A stretch of 64,000 bases of DNA from Bacteroidales bacterium UBA4293 (GTDB lineage Bacteria > Bacteroidota > Bacteroidia > Bacteroidales > Bacteroidaceae). The position numbers were made by a program, and so were the translations under genes. This document shows positions 52,701-60,542 of this stretch, piece by piece. The notes under the pieces are model-generated. The model was not told the origin of the DNA. It made no database searches and saw nothing but the letters and a program-made list of their open reading frames with translations. Position 1 is the stretch's first letter, and the number at the start of each line of letters is the position of its first letter. The stretch spans positions 175,360-239,359 of the forward strand of contig DGVD01000011.1 of NCBI GenBank assembly GCA_002395835.1, in the 5' to 3' direction.

Positions 52701-52819
52701 TCGATGTCCATGTGCTGCGATGACCAAAATCCACCAACGATTACGAGTACGACACCCAGAAACACTGTTAATTGGTTCTTTAGCGAGAACCGGATAATGT
52801 TATTGATAAAATTCATCAT
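49718..52819 (-). CDS. cusA: Heavy-metal RND efflux pump (CusA/CzcA type)
   Basis: Proton-driven inner-membrane pump of the heavy-metal (HME) RND family; 1033 residues with the expected twelve transmembrane helices in two halves. The HME signature is seen as AIGSLVDDAIIDVENVYKRL near 396-415, with the acidic pair DD expected to conduct protons. Other landmarks are FPDLTAPTVVVMTD near 42-55 and FITLFGIATRNGILLVSRY near 937-955. The periplasmic adaptor gene lies 15 bases upstream and the channel gene overlaps by 11 bases. Copper/silver or zinc/cobalt/cadmium cannot be separated from sequence alone. Confidence 0.93.
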   Translation of the reverse strand: MMNFINNIIRFSLKNQLTVFLGVVLVIVGGFWSSQHMDIDVFPDLTAPTVVVMTDAHGMAAEEVERLVTFPIETAVNGATNVRRVRSASTYGFSFVWAEFDWGMDVFRARQIVSEKMATLGETLPENITPQLAPQSSIMGEILLIGIQADSTSMMELRTLAEWTIKPAILATGGVSQVTIIGGDYKQYQILADPQRMDAYSITMGDLLRAGSTMSANSAGGVVRDFGNEYALRGIARTNDLEELGATLVKTIGGKPITLSDVADVKIGAAVKMGMASQNAQPAVILTVAKQPNINTLSVTEKIEANLAEIQKSLPKDIHLDTHIFQQADFIKSSVNNVARALIEGAVLVVAILFLFLGSMRTTLISVVAIPLSLLGSLMVLWALGMDINTMTLGGLCIAIGSLVDDAIIDVENVYKRLRQNHRLPKEQRENYFKVIFDASVEIRSSILNATFIIMVTFVPLFFLSGMEGRMLKPLGIAYIVALGMSLIVAMTVTPLLCKLLLTDEKYLAQNEQDKHFTRRLSDGYRRPLEWALGHQRTIIGTTVAMLVIAVGLFFAMGQSFLPDFNEGSAVISAVTAPGTSLDVSNELGNLMEHELMKVPEVTKTARRTGRGELDEHSLTVNSAELDVQFTLKDRSREEVFNDMRLRLASIPGIAATIGQPLGHRIDHMLSGTRANIAIKLFGTDLSQMQMLGNQIKQCIEGIDGLVDVAVEQQTNTPQLQIHANRRALARYGIGIDDFNRFIDLAFSGEKVADIYEGQRSFDLIMRLNENYTSDIEDIKQSLIDTGDGRKVALEEVADVVSTVGPGSITRENVQRKLVISANVSERDLRSVVEDVQQTISSKIMLPEGYYVEYGGQFESAQKASQTLFITSVIALLVIFLLLMGEFRRASLSAIIMVSLPLALIGGVLAVAATSGVISIPSIIGFITLFGIATRNGILLVSRYQHLLAEGLSIRETVVNGSIDRLNPILMTALTSALALIPLVLNGDKPGNEIQSPMGVVVLGGLLTSTLLNVYVMPIIYLWYNKKKSTNEK

Positions 52820-52834
52820 AAGATTTCCTTTCCA

Positions 52835-54334
52835 TTAGTGTTGATGGCCAGATTCTGCATCAAGGTGTCCAGATGACTGAGTAATCTTTACAAGCGTTGC
52901 ACCACGAGTAACGACACGTTCTGTACCATTAAGACCTGAGAGGATTTCCGTACGGATACCATCTGTCTGGCCGATGGTCACTTCTCGCTTCTCAAAATAT
53001 TCAGGTGTCAGTTGCACATAGACAAAGTAGTTGCCCATTTCCTCGATAAGCGAAATGGCAGGAACAGTGATGGTGGGACGGGCACCTCTGGTACGGATAA
53101 ACATCTCAACAAATGAACCGGGAAGGAAATCACTTTTGTTTTGGATTTCGAATGTGATAGGAATGAGGGGGATGGTTGTATCAACGGTCTTTCCATAAGA
53201 AACTAATCGTCCACCCAGTTCTTCAAGTGATTGCGTTGTTAGCCCATGTTTGATGGTAGCATTGACAATGTTGCCCAACGTAGCATAGTATCGGGGCTGT
53301 ATCTCAGCACGAATGAGGAGATTGCGGTTCTGTGTGATGGTGACCAATGGTTGACCTGCCTCTACATACTGACCACTCACGATATGCAATTGTTTTATGA
53401 AGCCGCCAATAGTGGTAGTGGCCGTCTGTCGACCTGAACTAAAGTTGCTATTCAAGTTGCGGTAGTTGGCTTCGGCACGTTCGTATTCACTGCGTGCCTT
53501 TTGCAAGTCACTCTCTGATACAATTCTGTCGGCTGCCAGTGACTGTTTGCGTTCATACTCAGCCTTCGCCAGACGATAAGCAGTCTCAGCCTCTTGATAG
53601 CGTACTTTTAGGTTGTTGTCAGCCATCTTGCTGCTTTCAATTGTCACTAGAGCCTGGCCAGCTTTGACTGCCTTGCCTTCAGTCAGTCCACCAGCTGTTA
53701 ACGTAACAATGCCGCCAGCCTTTGCTACCACGATGTGCTCATCGCCTTGTGCGGGCAGCACTTGTGCCATTGTACGGATGACCTGTCCGAACGGTTCCAT
53801 CCGACAGGAGTCCGTGGAGAAATTGACCTTCCAGCTCATTTCTTTGGTAAATACAACACCGTTGCTGCTCGTAGCCTTGGCTTCTATGGCTTTGTGCTTC
53901 GCTTCATGCACATCGGTGTAAACGGTGACATTAGGGGAGGTGAGCTGTGATGATCCTGACTTTGTCTGAATGTCGAAGGTAATATGGCCTTGCCCCGCGC
54001 TGGTAGGTGTTAGTCTGAACTTGTAGACTCCTTGGTGGGTAGGAGCATTGAGTGTCTGACTTATTTTCTCATTGCCTGTGGTCAGTGTGGCAGTAATCGT
54101 GCCTTCCTCTAAAGGCTTGAAATTTTTGAGCCATGTAAAATGTGCTACCACGTCACTAGCCTTGTCCTTGGCGAGTGGTGTCACCTCGGCATAAACCTCA
54201 AAATCATTGTTGTATGCAGTCAGTTGCAGACTCTCATCGTGTTCGTGGCCGGCTTTTTCCGTTGCTTGGCTGCAACCAGCCATTGTTTCTGCAATTAGCA
54301 GAGCTGTGGCATAGATGATAATTCTTATTTTCAT
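52835..54334 (-). CDS. cusB: Periplasmic adaptor lipoprotein of the metal efflux pump (CusB type)
   Basis: Membrane-fusion lipoprotein of 499 residues that links the RND pump to the outer-membrane channel. The signal ends in lipobox MAGC (Cys20), followed by a His/Asp-rich metal-binding stretch (GHEHDES). The N-terminal third is an extra beta domain (about 30-150) of HME adaptors; the lipoyl/coiled-coil hairpin is near 215-330 (KAGGIVTLTAGGLTEG, then YRLAKAEYERKQSLAADRIVSES), and the tail ends in SGHQH. Its His-rich ends fit copper, silver or zinc binding. It is the first gene of the cusB-cusA-tolC run. Confidence 0.92.
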   Translation of the reverse strand: MKIRIIIYATALLIAETMAGCSQATEKAGHEHDESLQLTAYNNDFEVYAEVTPLAKDKASDVVAHFTWLKNFKPLEEGTITATLTTGNEKISQTLNAPTHQGVYKFRLTPTSAGQGHITFDIQTKSGSSQLTSPNVTVYTDVHEAKHKAIEAKATSSNGVVFTKEMSWKVNFSTDSCRMEPFGQVIRTMAQVLPAQGDEHIVVAKAGGIVTLTAGGLTEGKAVKAGQALVTIESSKMADNNLKVRYQEAETAYRLAKAEYERKQSLAADRIVSESDLQKARSEYERAEANYRNLNSNFSSGRQTATTTIGGFIKQLHIVSGQYVEAGQPLVTITQNRNLLIRAEIQPRYYATLGNIVNATIKHGLTTQSLEELGGRLVSYGKTVDTTIPLIPITFEIQNKSDFLPGSFVEMFIRTRGARPTITVPAISLIEEMGNYFVYVQLTPEYFEKREVTIGQTDGIRTEILSGLNGTERVVTRGATLVKITQSSGHLDAESGHQH

Positions 54335-54416
54335 TTTGCTGATAATGTTTGTAAAGGATAATAGACATACCTATCCTAAAAGGAACGGCATGCCATGCGT
54401 CTCTCTAATCAAAAAA

Positions 54417-54890
54417 TCAGCAAGTGGGAGGAGCGCGAAAACCTTTGCTACAGGCTAGGAAATCTGTATGTCCGCTGGTAATGTATGTCCGTTGCCTGAC
54501 ATGGCCCTCTTTATTATAAAGTGTAAATGAAGTTTCATAAAGTGCGATAGCTGTCAACCATATCTGCTGAACATCCACCTTATCCATTTGAGGCATGGCA
54601 GTCCATTCACTTCCATCATCAGTTTGAATCTTCAGCACAGCCGCAGCCACGGTTTCGTTCATCATGCAGTCTTCTTTGTTGCAGTCATGATGATGTGCAG
54701 GGTCAGTATCTCTGTTTTGATGATGCTCATGTTCGTACTCATGGTTGAATAAATCTCATGTGTCCTCATTCAACATATTGACAACCGCCACAAATACTTT
54801 GTTATAATGATGATGCGGAATAACGACATGGACCAGTATTAATATATTGGCCAAAAGAATCATCAATATGGATAATCGTTTCCTCATCAT
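54417..54890 (-). pseudogene. His-rich small membrane protein interrupted by one in-frame TGA
   Basis: The frame starts at ATG 54890 (MMRKRLSILMILLANILILVHVVIPHHH: one N-terminal membrane helix then His residues), hits TGA after ...NMLNEDT (near 54757), and then continues open in the same frame for about 112 codons to the TGA at 54417. The continued part is His- and Cys-rich (for example HEYEHEHHQNRD and PAHHHDCNKEDC), suggesting metal binding, and ends SKGFRAPPTC, like DUF6769-type proteins of Bacteroides as I recall. Placed just upstream of the metal efflux operon. A single nonsense mutation or sequence error is the simplest explanation; recoding is unproven. A TATCTTTA near-consensus -7 box lies at 54899-54906. 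Confidence 0.7.
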
Positions 54891-54967
54891 AACGGTCGTA
54901 AAGATACACATTTTCTTGAAGAATATTAATTTTTTCCTTTGTAATTGAATTTGTGTACCATTTATTA

Positions 54968-55002
54968 ACAATGAGCCACAGAAAAGAATTGTGGCTCATT
55001 GT
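54968..55002 (-). terminator. Terminator after bglX
   Basis: Perfect 13-bp stem (54968-54980 with 54990-55002), 9-base loop, T/A-rich on the minus strand after the stem. It separates the GH3 gene from the His-rich gene. Confidence 0.82.
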
Positions 55003-55039
55003 CGGAAGTTATCTCGTATTTAGTATGTTATAGTCTTTA

Positions 55040-57244
55040 TCATTCCACAGTTACCTTAACTTTCTGGTCCTGCACCTGAATGTAAATATCACCTGGCTCT
55101 AGGAATGGAGTACCGTCGCTATCCACATAGCTGAAATCACGATTCACGTCTATGTCCCAAGTGAACACTTTGGTTTCTCCTGGTTTCAGCTCGGCTTTCT
55201 CAAAATATTTCAATTCTTTCATAGGTCTGGTAATCATGCAGGCTGGGTCAGAAATGAACCAGTGCACGGTTTCCTTACCGATGCGTGTACCTGTGTTGGT
55301 CACTGCTATCTCAGCCTTCAACTTGCCACCAGCAGCTACTTTATCGGCAGAAATCTTAAGTTTACCGTATTGGAAAGTGGTATAGCTCAGTCCATATCCG
55401 AATGGGTACAATGGTTCTACGGTTACATCCTGATAGAATCCCTGTGTAGCTTCTCTAGCCGGATTTCTGCGGTTGTAGTAAATAGGTATCTGTCCTGAAG
55501 TATAAGGGAAGGTCACGCAAAGTTTTCCGCTTGGATTTACGGCTCCAGAGAGAATGCGTGCCAAAGCCTTACCACCGGTTACACCAGGTTGCCAAAGTTC
55601 TACGATGGCTTTTACCTGAGGCTCCATATCGACCAGTTCCAGAGGACGGCCGTTGTTCAGTACCAGAACTACAGGCTTGCCTGTGCGTGCCACAGCATCT
55701 AACAAGTCTCGCTGTACAGCAGGAAGCAGAATGGTGGACCTGCTGGCATTTTCTCCGCTCCATCCGTTCTTTTCACCTAGGCAAAGAATCACTACATCGG
55801 CCTGTGAGGCAGTTCTTACTGCCAAACCGAAACCACTTCTATCTTCTCCATCTTGCTCACAGCCCTGTGCATAGGTTAGGGTAGCATCCTTAAACTCTTC
55901 TTTCATGGCATCGTAGATGGTGGTCACGTCTGAAGCTAAGCCATGTCCGTTCCAGCTTCCCAGCATGTCTTGTGCGTTCTGCACCATCGGACCGATGAGG
56001 GCTATGCGCTTTACCTTATCGGTAGAGAGTGGAAGCAGTTCATTCTCATTCTTCAGGAGGACTACTGACTCTTCGGCAGCTTTCTGGATGATTTCTTTAG
56101 AAGCTGGAAGCAGCCAGCGCTCTTCATCCTTGCTATCTGGAGTATAAGGGTTCTCAAACAGTCCCAGACGGAATTTTACACGAAGTACACGGCGTACAGC
56201 CTCGTCTATGACTTTGATATCCAGTTTGCCATCATTGACTAGCTTCTCCAGTTCTCGGATATAGACTCCATCGGTCATATCCATATCCACACCAGCTGTC
56301 AAGGCACGAATGGCAGCTTCAGCATTGTCGGCTGCAGCTCCTTGGTTGATGAGCTGGGTTACTGCACCCCAGTCTGAAACCACGAATCCGTCGAATTTCC
56401 ATTGGTCACGCAGTACGGTGGTCATGGTGTAGTGATTGGCTGAGGCTGGAGTACCACTGATGTCGTTGAATGCACTCATCAACGTTTGTGCACCTGCTTT
56501 TACGGCTGCCTGATAAGGAGGCAGATAAGTATCCCAGAGTGTTTGGTCGGATATCTCAGAATAGACATAGTCTCGTCCGGCTTCTGATGCACCATATCCC
56601 ACAAAGTGTTTTAGGCAAGAAGCCACTGTCTTCGTGCTGTTCAGGCTGTCGCCCTGGAGTCCCTTTACGGCTGCCACTGCAAACTGTGAAGCTGTATAAG
56701 GGTCTTCACCGAATCCCTCGGCTATACGTCCCCAGCGAGGGTCACGTGCCACATCTATCATTGGGGAGAATACCCAGTCTATACCACTCATCCGGGCTTC
56801 TTGTGCAGCCACTTTTGTACATTCTTGGAGCAGGCCAGGGTTCCATGAACATCCCATAGCCAGTGGAATAGGGTAAACAGAACGGTACCCGTGAATCACG
56901 TCATAGCCAAAGATGACAGGAATACCCAGGCGAGTTTCCTCCACAGCTTTTTTCTGGAATTCATTACGGTATTTGTAGTCGGTGCCCATATAAATCACGG
57001 AGCCGATTTTGGAATCCAGTGGGATAGGGTTCAAAGACTCAATGTTGTTCATGTTGTCATTGAATCCCAGTACCTGTTGACTGATTTGGTAAACCTTCTC
57101 TTCCAGCGTCATGCGGGAAAGCAGGTCTTCTACACGTTCCTCAATGTTGGCATTCGGGTCTTTGTAGATTTCTCCTTTCTTGCCACACGAACCCATGGAA
57201 ATTGCCACTGTAAGGGCAGCAGCCCAGATGAAATGTCTTTTCAT
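55040..57244 (-). CDS. bglX: Exported GH3 beta-glucosidase lipoprotein
   Basis: Periplasmic or surface glycoside hydrolase of family GH3, 734 residues. The lipobox SMGSC (Cys about 20) indicates a lipoprotein. N-terminal barrel: MIDVARDPRWGRIAEGFGEDP near 163-183, KHFVGYGASEAGRDY near 212-226; the nucleophile Asp is in DGFVVSDWGAV near 281-291. The alpha/beta sandwich follows, and a fibronectin-III-like domain from about 630. The ATG at 57244 is chosen because an earlier frame would start upstream of the promoter's -7 box at 57272-57279. Activity on beta-glucosides is likely; xylosidase use cannot be excluded. Confidence 0.92.
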   Translation of the reverse strand: MKRHFIWAAALTVAISMGSCGKKGEIYKDPNANIEERVEDLLSRMTLEEKVYQISQQVLGFNDNMNNIESLNPIPLDSKIGSVIYMGTDYKYRNEFQKKAVEETRLGIPVIFGYDVIHGYRSVYPIPLAMGCSWNPGLLQECTKVAAQEARMSGIDWVFSPMIDVARDPRWGRIAEGFGEDPYTASQFAVAAVKGLQGDSLNSTKTVASCLKHFVGYGASEAGRDYVYSEISDQTLWDTYLPPYQAAVKAGAQTLMSAFNDISGTPASANHYTMTTVLRDQWKFDGFVVSDWGAVTQLINQGAAADNAEAAIRALTAGVDMDMTDGVYIRELEKLVNDGKLDIKVIDEAVRRVLRVKFRLGLFENPYTPDSKDEERWLLPASKEIIQKAAEESVVLLKNENELLPLSTDKVKRIALIGPMVQNAQDMLGSWNGHGLASDVTTIYDAMKEEFKDATLTYAQGCEQDGEDRSGFGLAVRTASQADVVILCLGEKNGWSGENASRSTILLPAVQRDLLDAVARTGKPVVLVLNNGRPLELVDMEPQVKAIVELWQPGVTGGKALARILSGAVNPSGKLCVTFPYTSGQIPIYYNRRNPAREATQGFYQDVTVEPLYPFGYGLSYTTFQYGKLKISADKVAAGGKLKAEIAVTNTGTRIGKETVHWFISDPACMITRPMKELKYFEKAELKPGETKVFTWDIDVNRDFSYVDSDGTPFLEPGDIYIQVQDQKVKVTVE

Positions 57245-57271
57245 AATATTAAGTTTTGAATTATATAATCG

Positions 57272-57279
57272 CAAAGATA
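57272..57279 (-). promoter_or_regulatory. -7 box TATCTTTG before bglX
   Basis: Exact TAnnTTTG match on the minus strand, 27 bases before the ATG at 57244. Confidence 0.65.
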
Positions 57280-57440
57280 ATGATTTTTTCATAGTTCGCT
57301 AGGTTAGCAGTTGCTTTTTTAATCCTGGATGTCTCCTTTTTTTTAATTTTTCGTAGATGTAAAAATCTCATTATCAGCATGGAGTAGCTATTATTCACTC
57401 CTTTTCTTTTCTATTGGTTTTTACTTGTTTCTTTTTTTCT

Positions 57441-57448
57441 TATCTTTG
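57441..57448 (+). promoter_or_regulatory. -7 box TATCTTTG before the GH97 gene
   Basis: Exact TAnnTTTG match, 25 bases before the ATG at 57474. Confidence 0.65.
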
Positions 57449-57473
57449 CCGTACATATAATAATTATAGTAAT

Positions 57474-59564
57474 ATGAAAAGAATCCAATTAATTGTATGC
57501 CTTTTCGTCCTGTTTGCCTTGAACATGCAGGCAGGTCAGGTGTCATCTCCAAATGGAGACATTAAGGTGAACTTTGAACTGAAAGGTTCTGTTCCCACTT
57601 ACAGTGTGACTTTTAAAGGAAAGACGGTTGTCAATCCTAGTCGTCTTGGATATTATCTGGATAATGGTGAAGACCTGCTTGATGGATTCACCGTGCTTGA
57701 AGAAGCGACTTCCAGTTTCCAGGAGACCTGGGTTCCTGTATGGGGAGAGAATAAAAGCATTTACAATCATTACAACCAACTTGTGGTAAGTTTGCATCAG
57801 GCAGCCACAGACCGTTATATGAACATCGCTTTTCGTGTCTATGACGAGGGTTTCGGTCTTCGTTATGAGTTTCCCCAGAAAGGTAAGTTGAATTATTTTG
57901 TGGTAAAGGAGGAACGCACGGAGTTTGCCATGACTGGCGACCATATTGCTTATTGGATTCCGGGTGATTATGACACCCAGGAGTATGAGTACACCAAATG
58001 TCGTATGAGTGAAATCAGTAAGAATCTCCGTCAGGCAGTTTCCGACAACCTCTCACAGACCATTTTCTCTGAGACTGGTGTGCAGACTTCCTTGCAGTTG
58101 AAGACCGACGACGGACTGTACCTTAATATTCATGAGGCAGCTTTGGTGAACTATCCTGCCATGCACTTGAACCTGGATGAAAAGACGAACACCTTCACTT
58201 CCTGGCTTACTCCCGATGCTACTGGAAAGAAAGGCTATTTGCAGACCCCATTCCATAGTCCTTGGCGTACCATGATTATAGTAGACGATGCCCGCAAGGT
58301 TCTTTCCTCTAATTTGATTCTGAACTTGAATGAACCTTGTAAGCTGACAGATACCAGCTGGATTCATCCTACTAAATATGTAGGTGTATGGTGGGAGATG
58401 ATATCCAACAAGTCAGAGTGGGCCTATACGCACGATTATCCATCCGTGAAACTGGGTGAGACGGATTATACGAAGGCAAAGCCTTCTGGAAAGCATGGTG
58501 CCAACAATGAAAATGTGCGTCGTTATATCGACTTTGCAGCAGAGCATGGGTTCGACCAAGTTCTGGTGGAAGGCTGGAACATCGGTTGGGAAGATTGGAG
58601 CGGAAACTCCAAGGAATATGTGTTCGATTTCCTGACTCCATATCCCGATTTCGACATTAAGGCTCTGAATCAGTATGCGCACAATAAGGGTGTGAAACTG
58701 ATGATGCATCATGAGACCTCTTCATCCATCATGAACTATGAGAAGCACATGGACCGTGCTTATCAGCTCATGAAAGACTATGGCTATGATGCTGTCAAGA
58801 GCGGGTATGTGGGTAATATCATTCCTCGGGGTGAGCACCATTACAGCCAGATAGAGATTAACCACTATCTGAATGCCATTCAGCGTGCTGCAGATTACCA
58901 CATCATGGTCAATGCTCATGAGGCTGTGCGTCCTACTGGTCTGTGCCGTACTTATCCTAACCTGGTGGGTAATGAGAGTGCCCGTGGAACTGAGTATCAA
59001 GCCTTTGGAGGAACTAAGGTGGGGCATACTGCTATTCTTCCTTTCACTCGTCTTCAGGGTGGCCCTATGGACTATACCCCAGGTATCTTTGAAATGGATT
59101 GTGTGAACGGATCACACTGTAATTCTACCATCTGCGGGCAGTTGGCACTCTACGTCACCTTCTATAGTCCGCTTCAGATGGCTGCAGATTTCCCAGAGAA
59201 CTATGAGAAGCACATGGATGCTTTCCAGTTCATTAAAGATGTAGCTGTAGATTGGGACAAGAGTATCTATCTGGAGGCTGAACCTATGGAGTATATCACT
59301 GCTGCCCGTAAAGCTAAAGGAACAGACAACTGGTTCCTGGGTTGTGTGACAGGAGCCGATGCGCATCAGAGTACAGTAAAGTTGGATTTCCTGGATAAAG
59401 GAAAGACCTATACTGCTACCATTTACAAAGATGCTCCAGATGCCGATTACAAGACAAATCCACAGGCTTATGAAATTACCACACAGAAGGTTACCTGTAA
59501 GTCTGTTTTGAAACTGAACGCCGTTCCTGGAGGAGGTTTTGCAGTCAGCCTGATAGCAGACTAA
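57474..59564 (+). CDS. Exported GH97 alpha-glucosidase (SusB-like)
   Basis: Periplasmic glycoside hydrolase of family GH97, 696 residues with a signal peptide (1-20). The N-terminal beta-sandwich is about 21-270, followed by the catalytic barrel. Candidate catalytic Glu residues are E414 in MHHETS and E483 in NAHEAVRPTG; their 69-residue spacing equals that of E439 and E508 of B. thetaiotaomicron SusB, which marks the inverting alpha-glucosidase branch. The start at 57474 leaves a signal peptide and the promoter upstream. Divergent from bglX; no SusC/SusD transporter pair is nearby, so it is not in a full Sus-type locus. Confidence 0.93.
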   Translation: MKRIQLIVCLFVLFALNMQAGQVSSPNGDIKVNFELKGSVPTYSVTFKGKTVVNPSRLGYYLDNGEDLLDGFTVLEEATSSFQETWVPVWGENKSIYNHYNQLVVSLHQAATDRYMNIAFRVYDEGFGLRYEFPQKGKLNYFVVKEERTEFAMTGDHIAYWIPGDYDTQEYEYTKCRMSEISKNLRQAVSDNLSQTIFSETGVQTSLQLKTDDGLYLNIHEAALVNYPAMHLNLDEKTNTFTSWLTPDATGKKGYLQTPFHSPWRTMIIVDDARKVLSSNLILNLNEPCKLTDTSWIHPTKYVGVWWEMISNKSEWAYTHDYPSVKLGETDYTKAKPSGKHGANNENVRRYIDFAAEHGFDQVLVEGWNIGWEDWSGNSKEYVFDFLTPYPDFDIKALNQYAHNKGVKLMMHHETSSSIMNYEKHMDRAYQLMKDYGYDAVKSGYVGNIIPRGEHHYSQIEINHYLNAIQRAADYHIMVNAHEAVRPTGLCRTYPNLVGNESARGTEYQAFGGTKVGHTAILPFTRLQGGPMDYTPGIFEMDCVNGSHCNSTICGQLALYVTFYSPLQMAADFPENYEKHMDAFQFIKDVAVDWDKSIYLEAEPMEYITAARKAKGTDNWFLGCVTGADAHQSTVKLDFLDKGKTYTATIYKDAPDADYKTNPQAYEITTQKVTCKSVLKLNAVPGGGFAVSLIAD

Positions 59565-59595
59565 AAACCGATGAGTAATAATTTTCAGTGTTTTA

Positions 59596-59627
59596 TTTGC
59601 GTATTTCTTGAAAAAGCACTACTTTTG
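59596..59627 (+). promoter_or_regulatory. tRNA promoter: TTTG (59596-59599), TACTTTTG (59620-59627)
   Basis: Exact consensus elements with a 20-base spacer, 33 bases before the tRNA-Arg 5' end. Confidence 0.75.
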
Positions 59628-59659
59628 CACTCGCTTTTGAAAAGGAAGCAATAAAGGAT

Positions 59660-59733
59660 GGTCCGGTAGCTCAGCTGGATAGAGCAACAGCCTTCTAAGC
59701 TGTGGGTCTTGGGTTCGAATCCCAACCGGATCA
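59660..59733 (+). tRNA. tRNA-Arg (anticodon TCT)
   Basis: A 74-base cloverleaf: 7-bp acceptor stem (GGTCCGG with CCGGATC, one G-U pair), D arm at 59669-59685, anticodon stem ACAGC/GCTGT around loop CTTCTAA (anticodon TCT at 59694-59696), T arm TTGGG-TTCGAAT-CCCAA. The discriminator A is at 59733 and CCA is not encoded. It reads AGA codons. Flanked by its own promoter and terminator. Confidence 0.97.
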
Positions 59734-59743
59734 CTGAAAATAG

Positions 59744-59783
59744 TCCGCAAGATTCTGTATCACAGTTTCTTGCGGATTTTTTT
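59744..59783 (+). terminator. Terminator after tRNA-Arg
   Basis: 9-bp stem (59744-59752 with 59768-59776) with an inner 4-bp stem, followed by seven T. Confidence 0.85.
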
Positions 59784-59789
59784 ATGCTT

Positions 59790-60281
59790 TTACAAAATCT
59801 CCAAAGCTATAGCAGCGCAAGCTTCTGCATCGGCTAGGGCGTGGTGATGGGCTTTCAGGTCGTACCCACAGGCGGAAGCTACGGTCTGGAGCTGATGGTT
59901 CTCCAGTTCTGGGAGGATGCGTCGTGAAGCACGGAGGGTGTCGTAGAACTTATAATCGGGGTAGTCCATCTGATAGACACGGAACACGGCTTTCAGGCAA
60001 CCTTCATCGAAGGGACTGTTGTGAGCCACCAGGGGAAGGCCCTCAATGAGCGGCGCTATCTGTGCCCAGACTTTGGGGAAGACTGGGGCTTCTTCCGTAT
60101 CTTCCCTGCAGAGACCATGCACCTGGGAACACCAGTAGTTGTAGTAGTTCGGCTCTGGCTGAATGAGAGAGTAGAACGAGTCCACCATCTCCCCATTGCG
60201 CACAATGACGATACCCACAGCGCATACAGAAGAGCGCTCATTGTTGGCTGTTTCAAAATCTATGGCAGCAAAATTATCCAT
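59790..60281 (-). CDS. DEDDh-type 3'-5' exonuclease (DNA Pol III epsilon-like)
   Basis: A 163-residue exonuclease of the DnaQ/epsilon superfamily. The DEDDh site is complete: AIDFETAN (D7 and E9) at 6-13, HNSPFDEGC near 87-95 and HHALADAEACA near 146-156 with His and the last Asp. Probably acts on DNA or small RNA ends. The ATG at 60281 is chosen; a longer TTG-started frame begins inside the -7 box TAATTTTG at 60309-60316. No proofreading context; may be a general exonuclease X/epsilon-like repair enzyme. Confidence 0.9.
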   Translation of the reverse strand: MDNFAAIDFETANNERSSVCAVGIVIVRNGEMVDSFYSLIQPEPNYYNYWCSQVHGLCREDTEEAPVFPKVWAQIAPLIEGLPLVAHNSPFDEGCLKAVFRVYQMDYPDYKFYDTLRASRRILPELENHQLQTVASACGYDLKAHHHALADAEACAAIALEIL

Positions 60282-60308
60282 TCGTTTGTGTACTTTTCTT
60301 TGCTCAGA

Positions 60309-60316
60309 CAAAATTA
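60309..60316 (-). promoter_or_regulatory. -7 box TAATTTTG before the exonuclease gene
   Basis: Exact TAnnTTTG match on the minus strand, 27 bases before the ATG at 60281. Confidence 0.6.
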
Positions 60317-60350
60317 CTACATCCAGAAATAAATGTCAAGTTTTGTGGGT

Positions 60351-60380
60351 CGAAATGGTCTGAAATGGTCCGAAATGACC
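60351..60380. repeat. Three tandem decamers of type YGAAATGRYC
   Basis: CGAAATGGTC, TGAAATGGTC and CGAAATGACC follow each other without gaps, about 35 bases upstream of the exonuclease promoter. Third copy differs at one base in the core. Confidence 0.75.
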
Positions 60381-60417
60381 TGTTCTGTCGATTTAGGTAG
60401 GTTTTGTCTCGGTTCTT

Positions 60418-60505
60418 CCTTCGCTCCACCTTCGCTCAAACATTGCTCAACCTTCGCTTCAGGAGCAATGGTAGAGCGAACCTAGAGCGAAGGTTGAGCG
60501 AAGAA
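60418..60505. repeat. Eight 11-base units, four direct then four inverted (CCTTCGCTCAA type)
   Basis: Units of 11 bases run from 60418: CCTTCGCTCCA, CCTTCGCTCAA, ACATTGCTCAA, CCTTCGCTTCA, then inverted copies GGAGCAATGGT, AGAGCGAACCT, AGAGCGAAGGT, TGAGCGAAGAA. Several alternative stems form, for example 60445-60458 with 60486-60499 (14 bp perfect) or 60441-60448 with 60463-60470 (8 bp). It lies just after the carboxylesterase stop (minus strand), so it could serve as that gene's terminator. Confidence 0.8.
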
Positions 60506-60542
60506 ACATCGAACAGTGAACGAACAAAGTACGGAAAAGAAA

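Noticed and set aside
54750..54765. Selenocysteine or other UGA recoding in the His-rich gene
   Set aside because: No insertion-element hairpin was recognised after the TGA and no Sec machinery is in the window; a nonsense mutation is simpler.
59660..59783. tRNA-Arg as a prophage or element attachment site
   Set aside because: No integrase, no duplicate of the tRNA 3' end nearby, and the next genes are ordinary chromosomal ones.
60418..60505. CRISPR array
   Set aside because: Units are 11 bases without spacers and switch to inverted orientation halfway; no cas genes.
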